The position numbers and the translations under genes were made by a program. A stretch of DNA of 64,000 nucleotides from Stanieria cyanosphaera PCC 7437 (GTDB taxonomy: Bacteria > Cyanobacteriota > Cyanobacteriia > Cyanobacteriales > Xenococcaceae), in assembly GCF_000317575.1 (NCBI RefSeq), contig NC_019748.1, forward strand, positions 4,298,501-4,362,500. The letters run 5' to 3'. Positions 27,150 to 35,893 of the stretch are shown here, piece after piece (within the stretch, counting starts at the first letter, position 1; each line of letters starts with the position of its first letter). A model generated the notes under the pieces. The model did no database searches. It saw nothing but the letters and a program-made list of their open reading frames with translations, and was not told the DNA's origin.

Positions 27150-28658
27150 ATGAATTTTCATTTTTCTCAATTAAATTTACCTCCTCTAACTCAAGTTCGT
27201 TGCGAAGAATTAATTAAATTAGCAGGAAATAACATTAATAATAATTTTCCTCAACCACTACAAATTCCATCTTGTATTACTCAAAGTTTCATAACTCAAC
27301 CTCGTAGCATAGACGAAATTATTTCGGACATTCAACATGGTCAAATTGACCAAATAACTTTACTGGAGTGGATTTATTGCCTTTATCTCAAACAGAAATG
27401 GGATCTACAAAATCCAGAACAAGCAGAAAACACTTCTGAAGCAATTTGGCAAGCAGCAAATGATAATGCTTGGTTAAAGCATCGTTTATTTTGGGATTTA
27501 ATACTTAATTATAATGAAGAGAATCAAACGCTAGCTTCTTCTTTAATTAACAGCTTTAGTATTTTTATTCCTAAAACTAATTCAGAAAAAGTATCAGTAC
27601 AAATTATTGATGTTTTATCTAAACCATTCCCTGCTCCCGAACTAGCTAAAATAAGCTGGCAAAATTTACTTACCCCACGACAACTTTTAAACAATTATCA
27701 ACTTCCTGATAAAATTGATGCTGTCAAAGAGGCTTTCAACTATGTTGCTATCCAATTTACAAAAGCTAAAAATCCTAGCAAACAACAAATTGAATGGTTG
27801 TTGAATTGTTTAAAACAAATGTCTAGCGAACAAGAATTAAAAACAGTAGATTATTTACTTATTAATACTTCTCCAGAAATAACCCACTCTCACCCAGAAT
27901 TAGCTACTTGGATATCTCAAAATTATGGTTCAGGTGTGATTAATTCCCGTTGGAATGAACTTTCTTCAACTGCCAAAAATGCTCTTAAAAAATGGATTGG
28001 TGCAGTTAATTATCGAGATTTTCAAAAATTAGTTGATGTTATCTTAAAAAAATTATATTTACAAGAATACGAAGCTAAGCGACTGAGAAATAGAAAAGAA
28101 TTTTGGGCTAATTATAGCGATCGCTTTGAACGAATTCGGATTTTATTACCTCAATCTTCTGTTAAAGTTTTAGGAAATAATTTTGCCGATCAAGATATCA
28201 GTATTTTAGTTGAAGATGGTAGCAGTCCAACCGAAGTTTGTATTTTTGATTTTGGTGAATGGTTTATTGTAGAATTTTTTCGAGGTAATGGTAGCGAAAC
28301 TCGTTTGTTTAAAAATGATTCTATTGTAGAAAAAAAACTTTTTCATTCTCATGAATTATCTGTCAAAAGATTGCGCTGCCTGGGTGGAGAAATTCACGAT
28401 CACGAATTTATATGGCAATATTATTGTGAACAATGGTTAAGAAAAAATAATATTCGTCCAAATCAAGGTACACACTATTTTATTGGTTTACCTGATAGAT
28501 ATAGCAAGTATCATTCTCAAACAGGACTACCAGAACCTTCTTTTGAAAATAAGCAAAAACGAAGCTACAAATTAGAATATTGGCAAAGAGAAATTAATAG
28601 ATTAGAACAAGAAGCTAAACGATTTTGCCAAGACAATCAAATTTTTCAATCAGTTTAA
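27150..28658 (+). CDS. zorC: ZorC-like protein with EH_signature-type region
   Basis: A 502-aa soluble protein that is mostly alpha-helical. The segment at about 310-440 contains RNRKEFWANYSDRFERIRIL, then alternating strands (DISILVEDGSSPTEVCIFDF, FIVEFFRGNG, ETRLF) and a late WQYYCEQWLRKN. This matches the EH_signature domain that defines ZorC of type I Zorya (K/R-x-FW-x-x-Y-S-D-R near the start). In the E. coli system ZorC binds DNA and acts with the helicase-nuclease ZorD. No ZorD is encoded here: 115 bp later the convergent hemB begins. The assignment is by motif pattern and operon position. Confidence 0.7.
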   Translation: MNFHFSQLNLPPLTQVRCEELIKLAGNNINNNFPQPLQIPSCITQSFITQPRSIDEIISDIQHGQIDQITLLEWIYCLYLKQKWDLQNPEQAENTSEAIWQAANDNAWLKHRLFWDLILNYNEENQTLASSLINSFSIFIPKTNSEKVSVQIIDVLSKPFPAPELAKISWQNLLTPRQLLNNYQLPDKIDAVKEAFNYVAIQFTKAKNPSKQQIEWLLNCLKQMSSEQELKTVDYLLINTSPEITHSHPELATWISQNYGSGVINSRWNELSSTAKNALKKWIGAVNYRDFQKLVDVILKKLYLQEYEAKRLRNRKEFWANYSDRFERIRILLPQSSVKVLGNNFADQDISILVEDGSSPTEVCIFDFGEWFIVEFFRGNGSETRLFKNDSIVEKKLFHSHELSVKRLRCLGGEIHDHEFIWQYYCEQWLRKNNIRPNQGTHYFIGLPDRYSKYHSQTGLPEPSFENKQKRSYKLEYWQREINRLEQEAKRFCQDNQIFQSV

Positions 28659-28772
28659 AAGACATTTGCGCTTGCTTAACTACAATAATTTTTTTAGATG
28701 TTTGTGTAGGAGTAATTCATGAATTACCCCTACTTAAAACCCAAAATATTTATTTAATCGCCCTAGATATTT

Positions 28773-29759
28773 TTACGATTCATTCAGCCAACGCACCGCA
28801 TCTTTGGCATGATAAGTCAAAATCAAATCTGCCCCTGCACGTTTAAAACTTGTTAAAGTCTCTAAAGTTACTTTTTTCTCATCAATCCAACCATTGAGTG
28901 CAGCAGCTTTAACCATTGAATATTCACCAGAAACATTATAAGCAGCTACAGGTAAATTAGTGATTTCTTTGACTCGCCAAATAATATCCATGTAAGATAA
29001 GGCAGGTTTTACCATTAGCATATCCGCCCCTTCAGCAATATCTAATTGAACTTCTTTGAGAGCTTCTTTGCCATTGGCAGGATCCATCTGATAAGTTCTG
29101 CGATCGCCAAATTGAGGAGAAGATTCAGCAGCATCACGGAAAGGACCATAATAAGCAGAAGCATATTTAGCTGCATAGGAAAGAATGGGAGTGTCTTGAA
29201 AACCAGCTTCATCCAATCCTTCTCTAATCGCTTGAACAAATCCATCCATCATACCTGAAGGCGCAATGATATCTGCCCCTGCTTTAGCTTGAGAAACAGC
29301 CGTTTTTTTTAGTAAATCTAGGGTTGGATCGTTTAAAACTTTACCCGTTAAGTCTCCTACTTCTAAATAACCACAATGACCATGAGAAGTATATTCACAC
29401 AAACAAGTATCAGCAATCACTACTAAATCTGGTACAGCTTCCTTAACAGCAGTTGCTGCTTTTTGAACAATTCCACAATCATGCCACGCACCAGTAGCAT
29501 CGGCATCTTTATTTTCAGGAATGCCAAAGAGAATAATCGCGGGAATTCCCAAATCGTAAACTTCTTTAGCTTCTTCCACAATCTTATCTACCGACAGTTG
29601 ATACACTCCTGGCATAGATTTGACTTCTACTGCCACTGCTTCCCCTGGTACGGCAAAGAGAGGATAAATTAAATCATTAGCAGTAAGCACTGTTTCTTGC
29701 ACCATACGGCGCAATTGAGAATTTTGACGTAAACGGCGAGGGCGATTAATAGGAAACAT
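28773..29759 (-). CDS. hemB: porphobilinogen synthase (delta-aminolevulinic acid dehydratase)
   Basis: HemB (328 aa) condenses two 5-aminolevulinates into porphobilinogen for haem, chlorophyll and bilins. Schiff-base lysines are in [18 protein letters not shown] and [12 protein letters not shown]. The metal site reads [14 protein letters not shown]; the three cysteines indicate the zinc-binding type rather than the Asp-rich magnesium type. It is on the minus strand, convergent with the Zorya-like operon, whose last stop is 115 bp away. It marks the right border of that insertion. Confidence 0.97.
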   Translation of the reverse strand: MFPINRPRRLRQNSQLRRMVQETVLTANDLIYPLFAVPGEAVAVEVKSMPGVYQLSVDKIVEEAKEVYDLGIPAIILFGIPENKDADATGAWHDCGIVQKAATAVKEAVPDLVVIADTCLCEYTSHGHCGYLEVGDLTGKVLNDPTLDLLKKTAVSQAKAGADIIAPSGMMDGFVQAIREGLDEAGFQDTPILSYAAKYASAYYGPFRDAAESSPQFGDRRTYQMDPANGKEALKEVQLDIAEGADMLMVKPALSYMDIIWRVKEITNLPVAAYNVSGEYSMVKAAALNGWIDEKKVTLETLTSFKRAGADLILTYHAKDAVRWLNES

Positions 29760-29919
29760 GATCGTATCTGGATTTACTTATCGAGTGATTTTGCAACACA
29801 ATTTAATTAATATAAAGTGATCTTCTCGCGGAAAGATACCAAGATTAGTACTACTCAATCTTTTGTAACGTTGTCAGTTTTGACTAAAATCGCTACAATG
29901 ATTATTAGAAAATGCACAA

Positions 29920-30300
29920 GGGGCCGTAACGGTTTCGACAGGTTGGCGAAAGCTAACCCGTGATACAGGTCGAGAGGGAGTCAACTCTCGGAAATCCAGG
30001 CTCAAAACAAAAAAGTAACTGCGAATAACATCGTAAAATTTGAGCGCCAGGCGGTATTAGCCTAGGTCTAAACTAGACTTGCTCGCTTTTAGTTTGACTC
30101 CGTTAAGGACTAAAAGTTTAACCCCAACGGATGCATCTTTTATTTGCCTCTGGTCAATTAAAAGGTAAAGACTTTACTAGAGAATCCCGCCATCAGGGAT
30201 AAGAGATGGTTCCCGCTCTGAGGATCAGAAGAGCTAAACCTGTGAATGAGCGGAAAGTCAATATCCAGTCTGGACAGCAGTTCGACTCTGCTCGGCTCCA
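29920..30300 (+). ncRNA. ssrA: tmRNA (one-piece), tag ANNIVKFERQAVLA
   Basis: The 5' end GGGGCCGTAACGGTTTCGAC and the 3' end TTCGACTCTGCTCGGCTCCA pair as the tRNA-like acceptor (GGGGCCG with CGGCTCC, discriminator A) and T-arm. CCA is not encoded. The tag reading frame starts GCG at 30021 and ends TAG at 30063-30065, encoding ANNIVKFERQAVLA, a cyanobacterial-type tag (ANN start) with a hydrophobic C-terminus. The rest folds as pseudoknots. The RNA rescues stalled ribosomes with SmpB. It is a single uninterrupted gene, not the permuted two-piece form of some picocyanobacteria. Confidence 0.96.
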
Positions 30301-30376
30301 TAAAAATTAATATGGTAAATTGTCTAGCTCACTAGTCTATAGTTGGTGTGACAATAAATTAAGCCAAATATAATTG

Positions 30377-30730
30377 TTATTTTGCTTCAGAAAAATTATA
30401 AACGTCTACAAGTATAGAGTAAGTAGCATCTTTACCAGTATTGCGCCATTCTGGTTGATTTTGTTCAAGAATGCGGACATTTGGTTGAGAAAGACTTAGT
30501 TGATAACTATCATCAGTTAATTCCCCTCCTCCTATGGCAAAATTCCAATCTGAGGAATTTCTGTTTTCTAATCCTTTTAAGTAACGAGCTTGATCGTCTA
30601 TTGGTATCTCATGACCCTGATGATCAACTACTGTATCAGTTTGTGCCTGAGTAGTTTTAGCTGATAAATTCAGTTCCAATAGGCTAGAGATAAGAAAAAT
30701 AATAGCGATCGCGTTAATGATGTTACCCAT
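30377..30730 (-). CDS. secreted hypothetical protein
   Basis: A 117-aa protein with an N-terminal signal peptide (hydrophobic 5-22, SLLELNLSAKTTQAQ; cleavage likely near the AQA-T region). The mature part is acidic and polar with no Cys, carrying YLKGLENRNSSDWNFAIGGGELTDDSYQLSL. I do not recognise a family. It is convergent with ssrA. The start is the first ATG of the frame. Confidence 0.6.
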   Translation of the reverse strand: MGNIINAIAIIFLISSLLELNLSAKTTQAQTDTVVDHQGHEIPIDDQARYLKGLENRNSSDWNFAIGGGELTDDSYQLSLSQPNVRILEQNQPEWRNTGKDATYSILVDVYNFSEAK

Positions 30731-31077
30731 TTGTCGATCTACTAATTAAAACTATACTCTTATGCTAATACAAGACACTTTTAATGGAATTAAATTTACA
30801 ACAATGTCATGATTTATTGAAATAATTCTCATTACACCAAATAAAAATAATTTATTAAAACTAACTCTTGTGATAATTAAAATAATTTACCATCAAACAT
30901 AAATAATACTTTTATTTTTAATATCTATTACTCTAAACCTGTGCTAGCGTGAAGGTATTAGCAAGAGAAATTACGTAAATGAAAGAAAAACTATTATTTT
31001 CTAGATATTACTAAATTTAAGAGCAACAAATGACCTAAAGTAATGCGTAATTTTTCAAGATTAACTAAGGAGGGCTT
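30731..31077. other. intergenic, upstream of the 79-aa gene
   Basis: About 350 bp of AT-rich DNA that probably contains promoters for the divergent genes at 30377-30730 and 31078-31317. I could not define a confident -35/-10 pair. No RNA gene or repeat was seen. Confidence 0.45.
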
Positions 31078-31317
31078 ATGTTTTTAAAACATAAACAAAG
31101 TGGTGATTTAGTAGAAATTTTAGAGATGGAAGAGATTTATGATCCTTGTAAACAATCAATCACGGGTCGATTTCATGCCGGTGAAGAAATGCAAGATCCT
31201 GAAACTTTTGCCAAATCCAATTTAATTTTTCCTTCAGGTGAATCTTTACCTCTGTGCTGGTTAGATCCTAAATATCAAGAACATTTATCTTCTCAAAAAA
31301 CTGCAAGCAATGTTTAA
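31078..31317 (+). CDS. small acidic hypothetical protein, 79 aa
   Basis: The ATG is preceded by a near-perfect Shine-Dalgarno (AAGGAGGG at about 31068), which sets the start. The chain begins MFLKHKQSGDLVEILEMEEI, has DPCKQSITGRFHAGEEMQDP, and ends SLPLCWLDPKYQEHL with a polar tail. It looks like a small conserved cyanobacterial protein whose function I cannot name. It is a single gene in a gene-poor region. Confidence 0.7.
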   Translation: MFLKHKQSGDLVEILEMEEIYDPCKQSITGRFHAGEEMQDPETFAKSNLIFPSGESLPLCWLDPKYQEHLSSQKTASNV

Positions 31318-31488
31318 TAAAAATTAAGAGCCAATGGTGTCTTACTAATTAAATACATTTGTCTTGTCAATCATCCTTGTCTATTCACTGTCCCGAGACA
31401 ATCTCCAAACTTAGACGACCGCATTAGTTGACTTAATAAGTTTCATTGTTGTTTGGTTAAAAAATCGGTACATTATAATTTTCAGATG

Positions 31489-31523
31489 ACTCTCGTTACA
31501 TCGAAAAAACGAGAGTTTTTTTA
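31489..31523 (+). terminator. Rho-independent-type hairpin, possibly ending a very short RNA
   Basis: The arms ACTCTCGTT (31489-31497) and AACGAGAGT (31508-31516) are perfectly complementary, with a 10-base loop and a following T7 run. The nearest upstream ORF ends 170 bp earlier. A TATAAT at 31474-31479 with a weak TTGGTT at 31453 lies just before it, so the hairpin could terminate a tiny transcript. Confidence 0.6.
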
Positions 31524-31582
31524 TTTAATATCAAATTGCTAAATTTTTGCTACAGATTGTTAAGCGATGTAAATTGGAAAAA

Positions 31583-31615
31583 TAAGTATCTAGGCAAAAT
31601 TAATTGTGTACTTTA
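31583..31615. repeat. 33-bp repeat, copy 1 (copy 2 at 46536-46568)
   Basis: Identical by eye to the sequence starting at the stop codon of the M23 peptidase gene and ending at the left edge of IS element 2. It contains TATCTAGGCAAAATTAATTG and ends GTACTTTA. Confidence 0.85.
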
Positions 31616-31654
31616 GGAATCAAAAGCTTAAGGAGCAAAGGAGAAAAGAAAAAT

Positions 31655-31762
31655 ATACAAAATTTATTTAATCAGGAGTATTTTGAATCTGCTTATGGCG
31701 ATCTCAATGTTTATTCAGGAGAGCCGTTTACGGTTCAAGGAACAGTTTCTTGGGAGTTTTAA
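31655..31762 (+). pseudogene. C-terminal remnant of a TonB-dependent siderophore receptor
   Basis: The frame ending TAA at 31760-31762 reads NIQNLFNQEYFESAYGDLNV and then YSGEPFTVQGTVSWEF. This has the last-strand pattern of TonB-dependent outer-membrane receptors: N-L-F-N-K/Q-E-Y, then G-x-P-F-T-V-x-G-T-V-S-W-E-F with a terminal Phe. Only about 36 residues of a roughly 700-residue barrel remain. The join is just downstream of the 23-bp repeat at 31635-31657, suggesting an insertion or deletion truncated the gene there. Confidence 0.65.
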
Positions 31763-31906
31763 CACCTTTAAACGACCACAATCTTTCTTAATTTTATTTG
31801 GAACTCAATCCGCAGGGATGCAACGGCAAAAAATTTAACCCTAATGTGCCGAGACAAATTAGGGTCTAATTTAAAGCGTAATCTTCTTACAGTATGGAAT
31901 TAAACA

Positions 31907-32734
31907 TTAAGATGGACTATTACCGCTCCATTTTTTTAAGATGTTTTTAATCTCCCTTTTTCGGTCGGATGCCCATACTAACGGTGTACCAAATTTAGTA
32001 AATAAAGGCATAGGAACAGGAGTCCAATAGTAGATTGAAAGCAATTTACGACTACGATCTTTAGGACAAGATAGCTTATTAGGTGCGCCATGCATTGTTT
32101 CTATCGTTGTCGGAAAAATCACAGTGCGGTTAAAAAAGGGAGGATAACTAACTTTATTTTCTGGGTTTTTGTGGTCTCCAAGAACTAATTCACCTCCCCA
32201 ATTAGGATCCCAATCTCGGTTCAAATAGATCAGCAGATTAATTCGACGAATTAATGGTAATGTAAAGTGTTTGGTATAGTCGGCGTGCATTCCTAACCAG
32301 CCACCTTGATACATTTCGTGTAAACCAGCACCATGAAATACGGGGTCGCCGACAAGGTTGTCAAAACCAACAATTTTTTGTAATTCATTAATAAATTCGC
32401 CTGAACTTAACCACAAACATAAGAGTTGGGTGAAGGTAGATAAACCATTAATACCCCGTGAAGTTGTCTTTAATTCATGTTCTGTATCCCAAATTAGCCA
32501 ATCTAGTCTTTGTTCAGCTTGGGGAAATTCAGCGACGATTCGATCGAGTACTTCAGGATCAAAAAGATCATCAATCACTAAATGAGGATAAGGTTTTCCT
32601 TGAGAATACGCTTGTTTAAAAGACTCAGATTCATTTTTGAGACGATCGCTTACCTTATTAAATAAGTTTAGATTTATTGAATCTAAATTGGACAGATTGG
32701 TTTCTGTCTTCACTGCATCAATTTCAATGGTCAT
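31907..32734 (-). CDS. 2-oxoglutarate/Fe(II)-dependent oxygenase family protein
   Basis: A 275-aa protein with the double-stranded beta-helix triad: H-x-D in LGMHADYTKHF and the distal His in ETMHGAPNKLSCP, followed by the co-substrate Arg in SRKLLSIYYWTP. The N-terminal part (FKQAYSQGKPYPHLVIDDLFDPEVL) is typical of prolyl-4-hydroxylase-like bacterial members. The substrate is unknown; small-molecule or protein hydroxylation are both possible. It stands alone on the minus strand. Confidence 0.85.
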   Translation of the reverse strand: MTIEIDAVKTETNLSNLDSINLNLFNKVSDRLKNESESFKQAYSQGKPYPHLVIDDLFDPEVLDRIVAEFPQAEQRLDWLIWDTEHELKTTSRGINGLSTFTQLLCLWLSSGEFINELQKIVGFDNLVGDPVFHGAGLHEMYQGGWLGMHADYTKHFTLPLIRRINLLIYLNRDWDPNWGGELVLGDHKNPENKVSYPPFFNRTVIFPTTIETMHGAPNKLSCPKDRSRKLLSIYYWTPVPMPLFTKFGTPLVWASDRKREIKNILKKWSGNSPS

Positions 32735-32792
32735 AGACTATAATTATTAGATTTAGGAAATTGACTTTTTATTATAATTCAGAAATAATCAG

Positions 32793-32828
32793 ACGCGATC
32801 TCGCGAAGCGAGGCGCTGCGCGATCTCG
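32793..32828. repeat. GC-rich palindromic repeat
   Basis: A CGCGATCTCG core flanks GCGAAGCGAGGCGCTGCG, making an imperfect palindrome in AT-rich DNA, upstream of the oxygenase gene. The style is that of dispersed cyanobacterial palindromes; related fragments occur near 63313. Confidence 0.55.
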
Positions 32829-32924
32829 ATTCAATAAAAATATTTTTGTGTTATAATTAGGTCTTTTTTTTATTTAAAAAACTTTGTTTGCTTCAGCAGA
32901 TTTAAAATTGCCGAAAATTAATTT

Positions 32925-34040
32925 TTATCTTTGTAAATTACGAGGATCGAGGGCATCCCTTAAACCATCTCCTAATAAATTAAATGCTAATACTGTCAAA
33001 ATAATTAATAAAGCAGGAGTCCAAATTAACCAAGGTTGAAGAACTAAAATAGAAGCATTAGTAGCTAAAGAAAGTAAATTGCCCCAACTAGGATCTGGTT
33101 GTTGAATTCCTAGACCAATTAAACTCAGAACAGATTCGGCAACAATAAAGCCAGGTACAGCTAAGGTAGCAGAAATAATAATATAAGTAGCAGTTTGGGG
33201 AAGAACATGACGAACAATAATATAAAAAGGATTAGCACCCATTGCTTTAGCTGCTTGAACAAATTCCTGTTCTTTTAAAGATAATACTTGTCCTCGGATT
33301 ACTCTAGCTAATCCTGACCAACTAATAAAAGAAGTTATTAAAACTATTAATAAAAAACGCTGTGCGCTACTCAATCCAGCAGGTAAAACTGCTGCTAAAG
33401 CTACTAATAAATATATGCCTGGTATAGTCATTAATACTTCTACCAAACGCATTAAAATAGCATCACTCCAACCCCCAAAATAACCAGAAATTCCGCCAAT
33501 CAACATTCCTAAAGGAAAAGAAATAATAATTCCTACTAAACCAATAAATAAACTAATTCTGCCACCAAAAATAATGCGACTAAATTCATCTCTGCCTTGT
33601 TCATCTGTACCTAAAAGATTGATTTTTCCTGCTCCAATTGCACCAAATAAATGACGTTCAAGAGGAATACCTGGAAAGATAGTAACTTCTTCAAATTGAG
33701 GTGGTAACGGTAATCTAATTTGAAATAAGTTATAGGGTTTACCTTTGACAAATAAACGAAGTGGTGAAGGTTGTTGCCAATCTACTTTTAACTCGCGATC
33801 GCCTGTATCTAAATCTGTTGGCCCCAAGGTGGTAGGATAAACGTGAGGACCAAGAAATTTTCCTTCAGGAGTACGCCAGTAAATGGTTGTCGGTGGTAGT
33901 AAAGAACCATCAGTTTGGGAATCATAAGGATTATAAGGCGCAACAAAATCAGCAAAAATTACAACTAGATAAAAAACTATTAATAAAATTGCTCCAAAAC
34001 GAGCAAGAGGATTGTGTTTGAGTTTCCGCCACCAGTCCAT
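32925..34040 (-). CDS. oligopeptide/dipeptide-type ABC transporter permease (DppC/OppC-like)
   Basis: A 371-aa inner-membrane permease. The OppC N-terminal TM (about 13-33) is followed by a long insertion (about 40-145), then five TM helices with the EAA loop EFVQAAKAMGANPFYIIVRH and the end GDGLRDALDPR. Partner ATPases, the second permease and a binding protein are not adjacent, so it works with genes elsewhere. The insertion of about 100 residues after TM1 is longer than in E. coli DppC; cyanobacterial homologues of this type often carry it. Substrate specificity cannot be read. Confidence 0.9.
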   Translation of the reverse strand: MDWWRKLKHNPLARFGAILLIVFYLVVIFADFVAPYNPYDSQTDGSLLPPTTIYWRTPEGKFLGPHVYPTTLGPTDLDTGDRELKVDWQQPSPLRLFVKGKPYNLFQIRLPLPPQFEEVTIFPGIPLERHLFGAIGAGKINLLGTDEQGRDEFSRIIFGGRISLFIGLVGIIISFPLGMLIGGISGYFGGWSDAILMRLVEVLMTIPGIYLLVALAAVLPAGLSSAQRFLLIVLITSFISWSGLARVIRGQVLSLKEQEFVQAAKAMGANPFYIIVRHVLPQTATYIIISATLAVPGFIVAESVLSLIGLGIQQPDPSWGNLLSLATNASILVLQPWLIWTPALLIILTVLAFNLLGDGLRDALDPRNLQR

Positions 34041-34120
34041 AAGTTAACCAAACTGAAAATATTTATCTTTTATTTTTACTGTAGTTTAAACTATGGGTTT
34101 GATTGAATGCGTAGAAGTTC

Positions 34121-35725
34121 ATGAATAAAAATCTTTTAGCCCAAGAAGCTTTAGCCCAACTACCTAAAATCCTTACTCTTCTAGATCGTAATCCTCATAG
34201 TCCAACTTATGGCTGTTTTGATCGTAATTTTTGGCAGTATAAAATTATTGATTTTCCGAGCGGAATGTCTCAAGAGTTTGTCTATCCTCTAGCTTTGGCA
34301 TATCATACCAAAATTGAGCATAATCCTTTTTACCAACAACCAAATCTTAAAAATTGGGTAGAAGCAGGAATTCTTTACGCAGCAAAAAGTTCTCATCCAA
34401 ACGGCTCTTGTGACGACTATTTTCCCTACGAAAGAGCAGCAGGTGCAGCAGCTTTTTCTCTACTTGCTTTTATTGAAAGTTATACTTTAATGGAATTAGA
34501 CAATCCCCAATTGTTAAGTTTCTTTGTCAAACGAGCAGATTGGTTAGCTCATCATCAAGAAAGCGGTAGGCTCACTAATCATCAAGCTTTAATCGTACTT
34601 TGTCTAGAATTACTGTCGAAACTTTTAAAAAGCAGTCGCTGGAATCAAAGCAAACAAGAACGTTTAGAACAAGTATTAGCTTGGCAAAATCCTGAAGGTT
34701 GGTTTCAAGAATATGAAGGTTGCGATCCAGGTTATCATACTCTCACAATTTCTTGTTTAGCTCGCATCTATGAATTAAATCCTTGCAACCGATTAAAAGA
34801 TGCCTTAGCTAAAGCAGTTATTCTTGCTGCTCAATTTGTGCATCCTGATGGTTCTTATGGAGGAGAATATACCAGTCGCAATACTTACAATTTCTTTCCT
34901 CACGGTTTTGAATTGGTAGGCAAATGGCTACCAGAAGCGTTGAGTATTAACGATCAATTTTTACAAGGATTAGCTAATGGTTTAGCACCTTGTTATGCAG
35001 ACGATCATATTATCGGTCATCATACCTGGAATTATTTACTAGCTTGGCGAGACTTTGTTGCTGATAGACGAATGATCGAACCTCGTCCTCAAGGACGTTT
35101 TTGGTTACAAGAAGGAGGAATTTTAATAGACCGACGTGAGGATACAGAATTATACTTAGCTTTAAATAAAGGAGGAGTATTTAAATTATTTCATCAAGGG
35201 AAATTAATTGCTTCAGATACTCAATTTTCCTTACAGGTGCAGGTTGGAAATAAAATTAAAAATGCAGTAGGTCATTTAGTTAGTAATTATCAAACAGTTG
35301 TAGAAGCAGACAAAATTGTGATTAAAGGTTCATTGGGTTGGGCAAAACAAAAACAAATGAATCCTCTAAATTTAATGGTCTTGAGAATAGTGATGTTATC
35401 TGTTGGACGCTTCTTTCCAAATTTAATCCGTCAAATTTTACAGAAAATTCTCATTACAGGTAAACAAAGCGCACCGTTTCGTTTTCAACGTCAATTGCAA
35501 TGGCAAAATGGTTATTGGCAAGTAATAGATCAACTCTGGGCTGATACTTGGGATAATCTTATTTCAGTTGGAATTGGCTGCGATCAAACTTCTATTTATG
35601 TAGTGATGAGTCGTACTTTTCAACTAGGACAATTGCAACCTTGGCTAGATCTAACCGAACAAATCAAACAAATATCTCCTGGTGAAACTTTTTTGCTACA
35701 ACGTGATTGGGGAAAAAAAGCTTAA
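34121..35725 (+). CDS. putative (alpha/alpha)-toroid protein, heparinase-like layout
   Basis: A 534-aa protein without signal peptide or TM. The first 330 residues form helical repeats with aromatic motifs (HPNGSCDDYFPYERAAGAAA; NPEGWFQEYEGCDPGYHTLT; HPDGSYGGEYTSRNTYNFF), which read like an (alpha/alpha)6 toroid as in polysaccharide lyases and glycan-modifying enzymes. The remainder is beta-rich (about 345-525), as in heparinase II/III-type folds. The conserved Tyr/His/Asp residues suggest an enzyme, but no catalytic assignment is safe. It is divergent from the ABC permease with 80 bp between them. Confidence 0.65.
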   Translation: MNKNLLAQEALAQLPKILTLLDRNPHSPTYGCFDRNFWQYKIIDFPSGMSQEFVYPLALAYHTKIEHNPFYQQPNLKNWVEAGILYAAKSSHPNGSCDDYFPYERAAGAAAFSLLAFIESYTLMELDNPQLLSFFVKRADWLAHHQESGRLTNHQALIVLCLELLSKLLKSSRWNQSKQERLEQVLAWQNPEGWFQEYEGCDPGYHTLTISCLARIYELNPCNRLKDALAKAVILAAQFVHPDGSYGGEYTSRNTYNFFPHGFELVGKWLPEALSINDQFLQGLANGLAPCYADDHIIGHHTWNYLLAWRDFVADRRMIEPRPQGRFWLQEGGILIDRREDTELYLALNKGGVFKLFHQGKLIASDTQFSLQVQVGNKIKNAVGHLVSNYQTVVEADKIVIKGSLGWAKQKQMNPLNLMVLRIVMLSVGRFFPNLIRQILQKILITGKQSAPFRFQRQLQWQNGYWQVIDQLWADTWDNLISVGIGCDQTSIYVVMSRTFQLGQLQPWLDLTEQIKQISPGETFLLQRDWGKKA

Positions 35726-35893
35726 AAATTCTTTAAATTACCAAAATTTTGAAGTAAGTATGATGGTAAGCTCTTTTTTTGCTTGGTTTACCCGCTTATA
35801 ATTAGCTTTACTTAATTAATTGGCTAGTTGCGATCGCAATATTAGACTTTAAAGATTCTTTTTTTCTAATTTGAGCGAATTCGGCCGCGCATC

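Larger units (their letters stand above)
31318..31906. other. gene-poor spacer with mosaic repeat and receptor remnant
   Basis: It holds a possible promoter plus hairpin (31453-31523), a 33-bp repeat shared with 46536-46568, a 23-bp repeat shared with 53535-53557 and the tail of a TonB-dependent receptor. No intact gene is visible. It looks like a decayed insertion or deletion site. Confidence 0.6.

Noticed and set aside
29042-29258. Overlapping short frames on both strands inside hemB
   Set aside because: They are out-of-frame shadows of a well-supported gene.
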